Positions 49,765 through 58,517 of a stretch of DNA of 64,000 nucleotides are shown piece after piece. The DNA is from Micavibrio sp. UBA6139 (GTDB lineage Bacteria > Pseudomonadota > Alphaproteobacteria > Micavibrionales > Micavibrionaceae). Where the stretch lies: positions 1 to 64,000 of the forward strand of contig DIVF01000006.1 in NCBI GenBank assembly GCA_002423285.1, in the 5' to 3' direction. A program made the translations under genes and the position numbers. A model generated the notes under the pieces. It had not been told where the DNA came from. It ran no database searches and worked only from the letters and a program-made list of their open reading frames with translations. Positions within the stretch are counted from its first letter, which is position 1. Every line of letters starts with the position of its first letter.

Positions 49765-50634
49765 TTATTGCTTGCGTGGTTTGACCGGCATTTTGATGAT
49801 GCTGCGCAGGCCACGGTCGCGGGCGAGGTCATTGTCAATTTGCGACAGCGATGCCGCCAATTGTTCGTTGATGCTGCCGCCTTCGATAATGCCGCCCTTT
49901 GGCACCAGTCCCAGACGTTGCGCCACTTGCTGGTAGGCATCGATGACGCCGCCAAGATCATGGCGGAAACGGTCGCGGTCGAATTTTTCGTTGGTTTCGA
50001 TATCCCACAGGCGGCAAGTATCGGGGGAGATTTCATCGGCGAGGATCAGATATAATTCCCCCTGCTCGCCCCACAGGCGGCCATATTCCAATTTGAAATC
50101 AACGAGGCGCAAGCCCACCCCGGCGAACAGGCCGTTCAAATAATCATTGATTCGGCATGACATGGCGACCAGTTCATCCAGTTCGAACGGATCGATCCAG
50201 TTAAAGGCGATAATGTGATCTTCGCTGACCAGCGGGTTATCCAGCTCATCGTTCTTGTAATAAAATTCGATGATCGGGCGCGGCAGGACGGCCCCTTCTT
50301 TCAAGCCCAGTCTTTTCGCAATGGACCCGGCGGCGACATTGCGCATGACAATGTCGAGCGGGATCATTTCCAACTGGCGCACCAGCTGTTCGCGCATATT
50401 GACGGATTTTAGAAAATGCGTGGGGATGCCAATGCCTTCCAGCTTTGACATCAGATGGGCGGAGATACGGTTATTCAAAACGCCTTTGCCAGCGAAAGAG
50501 CCGGTTTTGTCTTTGCCCTTTTCGGTGGTCCGTGCGCTCAGATCATCCTTGAAATACTGAATCAGCGTGCCGGGCTCTGTGCCTTCATAAATGATCTTGG
50601 CCTGGCCTTCATAGATGACTCTGCGTCTTGACAT
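49765..50634 (-). CDS. purC: Phosphoribosylaminoimidazole-succinocarboxamide synthase
   Basis: 289 residues from ATG 50634 (MSRRRVIYEGQAKIIYEG), with CAGGACC upstream. Motifs are IYEGQAKIIYEG, FKDDLSARTTEKG, VMRNVAAGSIAKRLGLKEG, LVSEDHIIAFNW and ADEISPDTCRLWD. It condenses CAIR and aspartate in purine synthesis. No other pur gene is adjacent. Confidence 0.93.
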   Translation of the reverse strand: MSRRRVIYEGQAKIIYEGTEPGTLIQYFKDDLSARTTEKGKDKTGSFAGKGVLNNRISAHLMSKLEGIGIPTHFLKSVNMREQLVRQLEMIPLDIVMRNVAAGSIAKRLGLKEGAVLPRPIIEFYYKNDELDNPLVSEDHIIAFNWIDPFELDELVAMSCRINDYLNGLFAGVGLRLVDFKLEYGRLWGEQGELYLILADEISPDTCRLWDIETNEKFDRDRFRHDLGGVIDAYQQVAQRLGLVPKGGIIEGGSINEQLAASLSQIDNDLARDRGLRSIIKMPVKPRKQ

Positions 50635-50736
50635 ACTGTGGTCCTGTGGTTTTTGCGAAGGATACATATAAGCATGGATTTAGGGCCTTTCAAATGCTAG
50701 AACAAGCCATAATTCAGTGCATATGGAGATTCCCCA

Positions 50737-51063
50737 ATGACCACGTTTGACGACCGCAAATCTGCCTTTGAAAACAAATACGCCCATGATCAGGAATTCC
50801 TGTTCAAGCTGGAAGCCCGTACCTGCAAGCTGTTTGGCCTGTGGGTCGCTGAGAAGCTGGGCCTGTCTGGTGATGACGCCAGTGCCTATGCCACCGAAAT
50901 GATCGGGGCCAATATGGAAGAAGCCGGGTTTGATGATATAAAACGCAAAGCCCGCAGCGATTTTGCGGCAAAAAACGTCGATGTTTCTGACCATGTGATT
51001 GATGTCACGGTAGAGCAATGCGCAGAAGAAGCCCGCGTTCAGCTGGAATCACCTGCGACCTGA
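50737..51063 (+). CDS. ATPase inhibitor subunit zeta (DUF1476)
   Basis: 108 residues with the family pattern MTTFDDRKSAFENKYAHDQE, EFLFKLEARTCKLFGLWVAEKLGL and a helical end. DUF1476 proteins are the alphaproteobacterial zeta subunit that blocks reverse ATP hydrolysis by the F1Fo-ATPase. Strong taxonomic marker for Alphaproteobacteria. Monocistronic, ending before a strong terminator. Confidence 0.93.
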   Translation: MTTFDDRKSAFENKYAHDQEFLFKLEARTCKLFGLWVAEKLGLSGDDASAYATEMIGANMEEAGFDDIKRKARSDFAAKNVDVSDHVIDVTVEQCAEEARVQLESPAT

Positions 51064-51091
51064 TCAGACGCCCGAACGGGTTTAAGCATAA

Positions 51092-51119
51092 AAAAAAGCC
51101 CCGTTTCCGGGGCTTTTTT
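51092..51119 (+). terminator. Intrinsic terminator after DUF1476
   Basis: AAAAAAGCCCCG/CGGGGCTTTTTT with a short loop, bidirectional in form. Confidence 0.9.
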
Positions 51120-51124
51120 AGTTT

Positions 51125-51515
51125 CTTGCTTGAAGTCGTGTTCCCTTGGTTCAACTCGCTGGCCTACAAACCAACGATTGATTTGCCTTGTTTCAGATCC
51201 GCACAGGGCAGTTGATCTGCTCCTTGCTCGGCCTGCGGCACTTCATTCGGATTTGGTATATGAGAATTGTTATCGAATCATACCTGGCTATGCAAGCATT
51301 AAAATTACGCATTTTCATGCCGCCACGCACAATAATTACGGAACCGCCCTGATTTTGCCTTTTTTCACGCCAAACCCTGGAATGCGCGATGCATAAGCAT
51401 TGAATTTTGAGCGGTGGGGGCGTATCTTTCTTAGGTAAGCTCACGATATAAAAACGGCTGATTTCCCGCTTTCACAGGCAGGGAATACAGCATTCCGAAA
51501 GGTTGCTTTTCATAA
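51125..51515. other. Intergenic region without a convincing gene
   Basis: About 390 bp between the DUF1476 terminator and bolA. Short frames on both strands (for example 51193-51444 minus) lack ribosome sites and protein-like composition. I see no clear hairpin array; the part before bolA presumably carries its promoter. Confidence 0.5.
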
Positions 51516-51516
51516 A

Positions 51517-51774
51517 ATGGCAATGGACGCGCAAACAATTGAACAGATGATTTTGGAGGGCATCCCCGATGCCCGGGTCCAGATCTCTGACTTACGCGGC
51601 GATGGTGAGCATTATTCAGCCCTGATTATCGCGGAATCGTTCCGTGGCAAATCACGGGTGCAACAGCATCAATTGGTTTATCAAGCCCTGCAGGGCAAGA
51701 TGGGCACAGAACTACACGCACTGGCAATTCAAACCGGCACACCAGACAGCGTGCCGGAAGCATCAAGGGAGTAA
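51517..51774 (+). CDS. BolA/IbaG family protein
   Basis: 85 residues (alternative ATG at 51523): the segment IEQMILEGIPDARVQISDLRGDGEHYSALIIAESFRGKS, then QHQLVYQALQGKMGTELHALAIQT, the BolA fold with its conserved His. BolA proteins bind [2Fe-2S] clusters together with monothiol glutaredoxins, and a glutaredoxin gene starts 8 nt after the stop. Confidence 0.92.
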   Translation: MAMDAQTIEQMILEGIPDARVQISDLRGDGEHYSALIIAESFRGKSRVQQHQLVYQALQGKMGTELHALAIQTGTPDSVPEASRE

Positions 51775-51782
51775 ACACCACC

Positions 51783-52127
51783 ATGGAAAACATTATTTTT
51801 GACCGTATCCGCAGCGACATTCAAGCCAACGATGTTGTCTTGTACATGAAGGGCACGGCCGTATTCCCGCAATGTGGTTTTTCCGCCGCTGTCACCCAAA
51901 TCCTCACCCAGCTGGGCGTGACATTTAAGGACGTGAATGTTTTAGAAGATTCCGCCATCCGTCAGGGCGTCAAGGATTTCGCAAGCTGGCCCACCATTCC
52001 ACAGCTCTATGTGAAAGGCGAATTCCTGGGTGGTTGTGACATCGTTCGTGAAATGTATGCGTCAGGTGAGTTGCAACAAATTCTGCGCGATAAACAAATC
52101 GCCTTTAACGAAGAAGCGGCGGCTTAA
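51783..52127 (+). CDS. grxD: Monothiol glutaredoxin (Grx4-type)
   Basis: 114 residues. The active site is CGFS (residues 31-34), with the upstream VVLYMKGT, then WPTIPQLYVKGEFLGGCDIV. It carries or transfers Fe-S clusters with the neighbouring BolA protein. Two-gene unit. Confidence 0.95.
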   Translation: MENIIFDRIRSDIQANDVVLYMKGTAVFPQCGFSAAVTQILTQLGVTFKDVNVLEDSAIRQGVKDFASWPTIPQLYVKGEFLGGCDIVREMYASGELQQILRDKQIAFNEEAAA

Positions 52128-52179
52128 TCTTTTAAGCCCCCGCTCCCATCGCAATCAATCATTCATTGATTTAATATCG

Positions 52180-52947
52180 TCAAGGCCCCGTGGCGGGCGC
52201 TGCCCCGCCGCCAGCCGCTTTACGCGCGGCCAGATCACGCAGGGCTTTTTGGAAATCCTGCACACGCACCGGGGTTTGTTTCGCCCACAGCGATCCGCTC
52301 AGCTCTGTCGCGGCTTCGTTATATTTACCGGCCTTAATCAACGCCCAAGTATTCGGGAATTTTTTGGTCCATCCGGTCCCCAGCTGAAAGTTCACCGATG
52401 CCAGCGCAACGGTAAAGCAACCATCCGTGACCCCGGCCTCAGCGGCCTGTCTGTTCGCGGCAGCCCATGCGGCTTGTGCATCCTGATCAAGGAAGGCTTG
52501 CACCTGTGCATCTGTAATCGTGTCGCCGACCTTCAAATTATCACCCGGCAGAACAAGGTGACCAACGCCAACCGTTGGCTTACCTAAACTATCGCGGTAC
52601 ACGACGTTGCGCTTGCCTTCACGCACCAGCAAGTGACGCTTGAACGCTTCATACCCGTCATTGGACCCGCCATCGGATTTACAAGCGACATCACTGGCGA
52701 CGTAAGGCGGTGTATTAGGGGCCGGCGTGGTTGGAGCCGTCGGGGCTGTTGATGGTGGTGGAATTGGCTGGCCCGGTGCGGGTGGCGAGTCGCAGATATA
52801 ATCGGCCTGCGCCGTGTAATAACACCCTTGGGCCTGTGCCGGTTGTGCTGTGAATAAACACAAGGCCGCAGCCACAAAGGCTCCCGCAATCACGGCCATG
52901 GAAAAAGAGTTTTTTGCCACCTTGTTCGTCCCCCTCGCAGATTTCAT
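52180..52947 (-). CDS. Secreted lysozyme (GH24-like)
   Basis: 255 residues: a long signal peptide (SFSMAVIAGAFVAAALCLFTAQPAQA), a Cys-containing segment, a Pro/Thr-rich linker (residues ~54-82) and a phage-type lysozyme domain. Its active-site pattern is VREGKRNVVYRDSLGKPTVGVGH, with Glu 110, Asp 119 and Thr 125. The tail is Ala/Gly-rich. Unlike endolysins it carries a cleavable signal, so it acts in the periplasm or outside. A role in wall remodelling or attack on other bacteria is possible. Confidence 0.82.
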   Translation of the reverse strand: MKSARGTNKVAKNSFSMAVIAGAFVAAALCLFTAQPAQAQGCYYTAQADYICDSPPAPGQPIPPPSTAPTAPTTPAPNTPPYVASDVACKSDGGSNDGYEAFKRHLLVREGKRNVVYRDSLGKPTVGVGHLVLPGDNLKVGDTITDAQVQAFLDQDAQAAWAAANRQAAEAGVTDGCFTVALASVNFQLGTGWTKKFPNTWALIKAGKYNEAATELSGSLWAKQTPVRVQDFQKALRDLAARKAAGGGAAPATGP

Positions 52948-53117
52948 TCATTTTAGCACAAAATTTGGCCGCAATGATACTTTGCCACCGACAGGGGTGC
53001 TAAACTGGCGGAATGATTGGAATTTTTGTGAATTTTCCAATGGCCGGTGATATATGCTATGATCTTAATCAGATTTGACGCAGATCCGGCTTTTCTAGAT
53101 CAAGGGGACGACCGTTT

Positions 53118-53654
53118 ATGAAACACGCTTTTGCTCCACTCCTGACCCTGTTTTCCGCAGCCCTGATTAGCGGCTCCGCGATTTCGCTGGCGACAGATAC
53201 CGGCACAGATGCCGCGCCAAAGGCAACATCCTCCACACTCAGCGGCCAATACAGCGTCCGTGCCGCGCCACCAGCGACCGCAAACCAGACATTGGCCGTC
53301 AACCCCAATGCCGATGGCACCATCCAGTTCGGCCTGTCCGTCTGGTTTGAAAGCGGTCAGCATTGTGGCGTGATCGGCACAGCGCAGCCAAACGGCAAGG
53401 GCAAATGGCGTTATGAAGACAGCCTGACATCGGATATCGAAGAAGACCGCTGCGCGATTGATATTACGCAAGGCGCGGATGGAAAAATCACCCTGAACGC
53501 CGATGCAAAAGCACAATGTCAATCAACCTGCGGCGGCGGTGTGGCGATTTCCGATATCGAATTCCCGAACGGTTCACAAACATCCAGCACACCCGCCGGT
53601 GACATTTTGAACGATGCGGAAAAATTCTTTAACCCGAAAGTGCCGTCGCCATAG
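53118..53654 (+). CDS. Exported DUF2147-like protein
   Basis: 178 residues with a signal peptide (MKHAFAPLLTLFSAALISGS). The segment NADGTIQFGLSVWFESGQHCGVIGTAQ and a cysteine cluster (CAIDITQGADG; CQSTCGGGVAIS) suggest a disulphide-stabilised beta domain. The family call is weak. AAGGGGACG precedes the ATG. Confidence 0.5.
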   Translation: MKHAFAPLLTLFSAALISGSAISLATDTGTDAAPKATSSTLSGQYSVRAAPPATANQTLAVNPNADGTIQFGLSVWFESGQHCGVIGTAQPNGKGKWRYEDSLTSDIEEDRCAIDITQGADGKITLNADAKAQCQSTCGGGVAISDIEFPNGSQTSSTPAGDILNDAEKFFNPKVPSP

Positions 53655-53676
53655 GCGTTAGCAAGACGGAATTTAA

Positions 53677-53706
53677 AAAGAGAGGCTCAATGGCCTCTCT
53701 TTTTTT
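53677..53706. terminator. Bidirectional terminator
   Basis: AAAGAGAGGC/GCCTCTCTTT with loop TCAATG and TTTTTT on the plus side; A's on the other side serve rodA on the minus strand. Confidence 0.9.
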
Positions 53707-53714
53707 ATCCCTGA

Positions 53715-54848
53715 CTACATACGGGGCAATTTACTATCCCGGTGAATATTGCACGACATGATCAAACCGAACCCGGTCAGCAGTGACAACATCGCCGTCC
53801 CGCCGTAGGAAATCAGCGGCAAGGGAATCCCTACCACCGGCAGCAGCCCCATGACCATCGCAATATTGATAAGCGCATAGAGCGAGAAATTCACCATCAG
53901 ACCAAAGGCCAGCAAACGTCCGAACCCGTGGCGGCACCGCAGAGAAATCCACCCGCAATAGGCAAAAATCAACGCCATCAAGGCCAACAGGAACACCCCG
54001 CCCATAAGACCCCATTCCTCAGCCCACAGGGTAAAAATAAAATCGGTTTGTTTTTCAGGCAGGAAGTTCAAGTGAGCCTGTGATCCTTTTAAGAATCCCT
54101 TGCCTTCAATCCCCGCCGAACCCAATGCGATTTTGGATTGAATGATGTGATACCCCGCCCCCATCGGATCATGTTCGGGATTTAGGAAGGTACGCACGCG
54201 TTCGCGTTGATATTCATGCAAGACCATCCATGCGACAGGCAGGCTGGCAATACCGCCAACAATGCCAGTAATAAAAATCCATACCGGGGCACCCGCCAAA
54301 AAGACCACGGCGGCCCCACCCATCAAAATCATCCCGCCGGTCCCCAGATCAGGCTGGACCATCACCAACCCGACGGGGGCCAGAATAATCAAGGCTGGCG
54401 GGATCAGGAAAAAGATCCGGCGCATATCTTCCAGCGTCGCTGCATGGAAATAGCGGGCCAGCGCCATAATAACGGCGATTTTCATGAATTCGGATGGTTG
54501 CAATTGGATAAACCCAAGATCAATCCAGCGCTGCGCGCCCATGCCGATCTTGCCCATGACCTCAACAATCACCAGTAAGATAAAACCGATTGCATAAATG
54601 CCGTAGGCAAAGCGGTGCCACAGGCGAATATCAATCATGGCAATGATGAACATGCCAACCAGACCCACGCCAAAACGCACCATCTGTTTGGACGCCCACG
54701 GTTCCAGATTTCCGCCCGCCGCCGAATAGAGGGCTAAAAACCCGACCGAGGCAACCATGCAGATCAGGAACACCAGACCCCAGCTGATCTGCTGGAATTT
54801 CTGGGCAAAAGTCATGTTGCTTTGAACGTCAAAGGAAAAAGAGGACAT
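53715..54848 (-). CDS. rodA: Rod-shape peptidoglycan glycosyltransferase RodA
   Basis: 377 residues, SEDS family, ten membrane helices, with the signatures GAQRWIDLGFIQLQPSEFMKIA, VMVQPDLGTGGMILMGG, KTD-type loop LPEKQTDFIFTLWAEEWGLMGG and IPLPLISYGGTAMLSLLTGFG. It polymerises lipid II with PBP2, whose gene it overlaps by 1 nt. Last gene of the elongasome operon. Confidence 0.95.
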   Translation of the reverse strand: MSSFSFDVQSNMTFAQKFQQISWGLVFLICMVASVGFLALYSAAGGNLEPWASKQMVRFGVGLVGMFIIAMIDIRLWHRFAYGIYAIGFILLVIVEVMGKIGMGAQRWIDLGFIQLQPSEFMKIAVIMALARYFHAATLEDMRRIFFLIPPALIILAPVGLVMVQPDLGTGGMILMGGAAVVFLAGAPVWIFITGIVGGIASLPVAWMVLHEYQRERVRTFLNPEHDPMGAGYHIIQSKIALGSAGIEGKGFLKGSQAHLNFLPEKQTDFIFTLWAEEWGLMGGVFLLALMALIFAYCGWISLRCRHGFGRLLAFGLMVNFSLYALINIAMVMGLLPVVGIPLPLISYGGTAMLSLLTGFGLIMSCNIHRDSKLPRM

Positions 54849-56818
54849 TATAACTCCGTCTTTTTGCCGGGAACGATGACGTCGTCATCCGGGATTTTTT
54901 CGGGCACTTGCGGTTTACGCGGCGGAATATTCGATTTGTCGATCGGCGCAACCCCTTCGGGGATATGCGCGTCTTTCAATGCCGGGGCGCGTTGCTGGGT
55001 CATGATCATAATATCACGGCCAATCGGGGCGGCGGTGGATGAACCACCAACACCGTGTTCCACCACCACCGCGCAGGCATAGCGCGGCGCATGAATCGGG
55101 GCGTAGCAGACAAACAGGGCATGGTGGCGCAAATGCCATGGCAGGGTTTCGTTACGAACACCCCGCGCGCGTTCATCGGCGGTAATACGTTTCACCTGCG
55201 CGGTTCCTGTCTTGCCGCCCATCTCTTGGCCTTCAATGGTGATCTTGGAGCCAAGGGCGGTACCGCCGGGCTGGTTGACCACGTTTTCCATCCCGCGCAT
55301 GACAATGTCCAGATTGCGGGCCTTTAAACCCAGATCAGGCCAGACGGTTTGAATGCGTTTTGTTGGGCCCATATATTCTGCCAGACGTGGTTTCACTTCC
55401 TTACCGCCGTTCACAAGCCGCGCCGTCATAACGGCCAGTTGCAGCGGTGTTGTTTGAATATAACCCTGACCAATAGACCCCACGACAGATTCCCCCGGAT
55501 ACCAGGGTTTATTCATCGCCCCGCGCTTCCAGTCGCGCGTCGGAACAAGACCTGCGCGCTCTTCCGTCAGCTCGATGCCCAGAATTTGCCCAAAACCAAA
55601 TCTTTTCGACATTTCGGCCAGACGGTCCACGCCAATATCAATCGCGATATTATAAAAGAACGTATCGCAAGATTGCGCCAAGGCCTGCACCACATTTACA
55701 CGCCCATGGCCGTGGGCTTTCCAGCAGTGGAATTTTGTATCGCCGAGCGAAAAGTGGCCGGGACAGAAGAAGCTGGTGTTTTCATTGATGATCCCCAGTT
55801 CCAACGCCGCCATGGCGGTCACCATTTTAAACGTCGATCCCGGCGGGTACAGACCACCGACAGCCTTGTTGTTCAGCGGATGCCCTTCGGTCGATAGCAA
55901 TTCTTCCCATTTTTCCGGCGTTAACCCACGGGTAAAAATATTGGGATCAAAGCTGGGGACGGATGCCATGGCGTAAACACCGCCTGTATGCACATCCATG
56001 ACCACGGCGGACGCGCTGCGGCTGTCTGACAGGCGGCTTTGGACGTATTTTTGCAATTCAGAATCAATGGTCAGGACCAGATCCTGCCCCGGTTCACCCG
56101 GACGGCGGCTCAGTTCGCGCACCTCACGTCCGACGACGTTGACTTCAATCTCGGCGGCCCCGGCCTTGCCGCGCAGTTCCTTATCATAGATTTTTTCAAG
56201 TGCGGTTTTGCCAACCTTAAAACCCGGAATCTTCAGCAGCGGATCTTTATCTTCCAGCTCGCCCTTATTCGCAGCCCCGACATAACCGACCAGATGCGCG
56301 GTTGCGGCATCCATCGGGTAAGAGCGGATTTCACCAACATCAATCGACACACCGGGTAGGTCAGGCAAATTAACCTCAACCGTGGCCACTTCATCCCAAG
56401 TCAAATTATCGCGCACGACCAGGGGAGCAAATTTTGGGCTTTTCTTAGCCTGTTTCATCAAGGCCTGTACCTGATTATCCGACAGCGTAATCAGTTTTTG
56501 TAACCCTAGCAGCGCATTTTCTAAATTGTGCGTTTGTTCGGGAATAACCATGACGCGGAAATTCTGGTTGTTGACCGCAATCTGCACACCGTAACGATCG
56601 ACAATCAACCCACGCGACGGGGCCAGTAATTTCACGTTGATACGGTTGTTTTCAGACATGGTTTTATACCGATGCCCATCGACAATCTGTAACCAGGCAA
56701 GACGCGCCCCCAAAGCCGTCAGCGCCGTGGCCTGTAACGCACCCAGCACAATCGCCCGCCGGGTGAAACTCAGCGAACGATCCTTGTCACGGTCGAAGGA
56801 GCTTTTTTTCTTGGCCAT
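54848..56818 (-). CDS. mrdA: Penicillin-binding protein 2
   Basis: 656 residues: a short cytoplasmic basic start, one membrane anchor (RRAIVLGALQATALTALGARLAWLQ), the dimerisation/pedestal domain, then the transpeptidase with SxxK in PPGSTFKMVTAMAAL (about residue 330), SxN in QSCDTFFYNIA and KTGTAQ. It crosslinks side-wall peptidoglycan with RodA and MreBCD. It abuts mreD with no gap. Confidence 0.95.
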   Translation of the reverse strand: MAKKKSSFDRDKDRSLSFTRRAIVLGALQATALTALGARLAWLQIVDGHRYKTMSENNRINVKLLAPSRGLIVDRYGVQIAVNNQNFRVMVIPEQTHNLENALLGLQKLITLSDNQVQALMKQAKKSPKFAPLVVRDNLTWDEVATVEVNLPDLPGVSIDVGEIRSYPMDAATAHLVGYVGAANKGELEDKDPLLKIPGFKVGKTALEKIYDKELRGKAGAAEIEVNVVGREVRELSRRPGEPGQDLVLTIDSELQKYVQSRLSDSRSASAVVMDVHTGGVYAMASVPSFDPNIFTRGLTPEKWEELLSTEGHPLNNKAVGGLYPPGSTFKMVTAMAALELGIINENTSFFCPGHFSLGDTKFHCWKAHGHGRVNVVQALAQSCDTFFYNIAIDIGVDRLAEMSKRFGFGQILGIELTEERAGLVPTRDWKRGAMNKPWYPGESVVGSIGQGYIQTTPLQLAVMTARLVNGGKEVKPRLAEYMGPTKRIQTVWPDLGLKARNLDIVMRGMENVVNQPGGTALGSKITIEGQEMGGKTGTAQVKRITADERARGVRNETLPWHLRHHALFVCYAPIHAPRYACAVVVEHGVGGSSTAAPIGRDIMIMTQQRAPALKDAHIPEGVAPIDKSNIPPRKPQVPEKIPDDDVIVPGKKTEL

Positions 56819-57358
56819 TTACGGGAATTTCTTCTGAATTTCGGGAAGGACACGGTGGACGACAATCAAAAGAAGCGTCACCAGCGGAAAAAGAGCAATC
56901 GTGGCAATCAAGCTGACCGCCACCGGGGTTACGGGCGCAAAGCCGTTGCTGACCAAACCATAAAGCGACCATTGGGAAAACAGGGTCAAGGTCGCGACCA
57001 GTGAAAACACCGCCCATATGGTGATGTAAGGTTGCCCCATCAAAAACCGCCGCTGGTCGCGGACAATCATTTGCACCAGCGTGAAGATCGCCGCATTCCC
57101 GCCCAGCGGTAAACCACTGATAAAATCAAACAGCAGCCCCATCATAAAGCACAGCCATGGCGGCATAATCGCCGGACGATAAATCGACCAGTAATAAACC
57201 AGCATCAAAAGCCACAACGGTTTGATTGGCCCGATATGCGGCAAAGGCAACGCCGAAACACTCAGCATGAACATGGCAAAGAGCAACGTCGCCGGCGCCA
57301 AAAGACGCAAGCCGTTTTCTAAACCCTTGGCGGAAAAATCAAGTGCCATGCCATTCAT
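56819..57358 (-). CDS. mreD: Rod-shape-determining protein MreD
   Basis: 179 residues with five or six membrane helices and the MreD patterns ALPLPHIGPIKPLWLLMLVYYWSIYRP and WLCFMMGLLFDFISGLPLG. It links MreC to the synthetic enzymes. Between mreC and mrdA. Confidence 0.88.
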   Translation of the reverse strand: MNGMALDFSAKGLENGLRLLAPATLLFAMFMLSVSALPLPHIGPIKPLWLLMLVYYWSIYRPAIMPPWLCFMMGLLFDFISGLPLGGNAAIFTLVQMIVRDQRRFLMGQPYITIWAVFSLVATLTLFSQWSLYGLVSNGFAPVTPVAVSLIATIALFPLVTLLLIVVHRVLPEIQKKFP

Positions 57359-57446
57359 GCCGTTGCTGGAAAACCATGGGCATCATAGCAGACTGAACGT
57401 AATCGAAAAGCCGATATGGTGATTTGTATCGCGATTTATGGGGGCG

Positions 57447-58331
57447 TTATTTCGGGTTTGGCTGGCCCGGTTTTAACTGGCCATCCAGAATGGCCTGATC
57501 CAGAACCTTGTCAGCGATACGCACATAGTTCAAGCGGTCGAGGGCTGCGAATAACTGCACAAATACCCGCCCCTGTTCATCAACATAAGTTTGGCCAACA
57601 GGCAGGCCCGGGCGGAACAAGCCACCATGCCCCGATGTCACAACGCGCGCACCTGATACAACTTTATGATCCGGCGGCAGATGTTCCAGCGATGGGTAGG
57701 GGTGGTTCTGACCTGCTAGAATCGCCCGTATTTCCTGGCCTTCAATGACCACCGGCACGCGGGAGTTAATATCGGTCAGCAATAAAATGCGCGATGCTTT
57801 TTGACCGCTTTCAATGACGCGTCCAACCAGACCATCACCGGATAAAACAGATTGGCCTTTCAAAACGCCATCACCCTCACCCGCCAGAACAAGAACGCTC
57901 TGCGCGAAGGTGTTACCGGCATCAGAGATGACGCGGGCGCTGATATACCCGCCCGGCTCTGGCAGTTTCAAATTCAATAAAGTGGACAGGCGGGCATTTT
58001 CCGCTTGCAAGGCGAGCGCGGCATTGTGCCATTCGCGAAGGCGAGCATTTTCCTGACGCAGCTGAGTAACTTCGGTTTGTAATTGTGCGATGCCGGATAC
58101 GGCAGCAATCTGATCGGCCAGAAGCTGAACCGGTTTATTGACTACCGCAATCAGTGGCGCCAGCGCGTCGGTGGCGGCAACACGCACACCTTGTAATGTC
58201 GATGGATTAGTGGAGGAGATGGTAAAGAGCAACAAACCGGTTGCAATGAAAAGCATGGAAGTGCCACGAAATCCCCCGAAATGAAGGACGAGCATTCTTG
58301 ATATTCCACGCGATCTTGACCGAACTCTCAA
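57447..58331 (-). CDS. mreC: Rod-shape-determining protein MreC
   Basis: 294 residues if started at TTG 58331 (basic MRVRSRSRGISR, AAAAGG upstream); ATG 58295 is the alternative. One membrane helix (MLFIATGLLLFTIS), a coiled coil (VTQLRQENARLREWHNAALALQAENARL), then the two-barrel domain with VSGARVVTSGHGGLFRPGLPVG. It scaffolds the periplasmic elongasome. Confidence 0.92.
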   Translation of the reverse strand: MRVRSRSRGISRMLVLHFGGFRGTSMLFIATGLLLFTISSTNPSTLQGVRVAATDALAPLIAVVNKPVQLLADQIAAVSGIAQLQTEVTQLRQENARLREWHNAALALQAENARLSTLLNLKLPEPGGYISARVISDAGNTFAQSVLVLAGEGDGVLKGQSVLSGDGLVGRVIESGQKASRILLLTDINSRVPVVIEGQEIRAILAGQNHPYPSLEHLPPDHKVVSGARVVTSGHGGLFRPGLPVGQTYVDEQGRVFVQLFAALDRLNYVRIADKVLDQAILDGQLKPGQPNPK

Positions 58332-58426
58332 ACCAATGGCCTTTTAGGATTTGGTGTGGCTAAACAGAACCTTATGGGTTCATATTGTACACTTAAGACC
58401 TAAGAAATTATGAAGAAGGATGCAAG

Positions 58427-58459
58427 ACACCTTCTGTATTTAATATACAGGTGTTTTTT
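58427..58459 (+). terminator. Orphan plus-strand terminator between mreB and mreC
   Basis: ACACC..TGTAT/ATACA.GGTGT (58427/58450) is followed by TTTTTTGG on the plus strand, opposite to the mre operon. Read on the minus strand it forms a hairpin without a T-run. It may end an antisense or small transcript that starts inside mreC. Confidence 0.5.
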
Positions 58460-58517
58460 GGTCCGAACAATAGGCTGGGCCTTGAGGACGCTGGGGGGGC
58501 GCTAGGCGGCGGGTGGC

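Noticed and set aside
51193..51444. 83-residue minus-strand frame in the DUF1476-bolA gap
   Set aside because: No ribosome site, no recognisable sequence features; left as non-coding.
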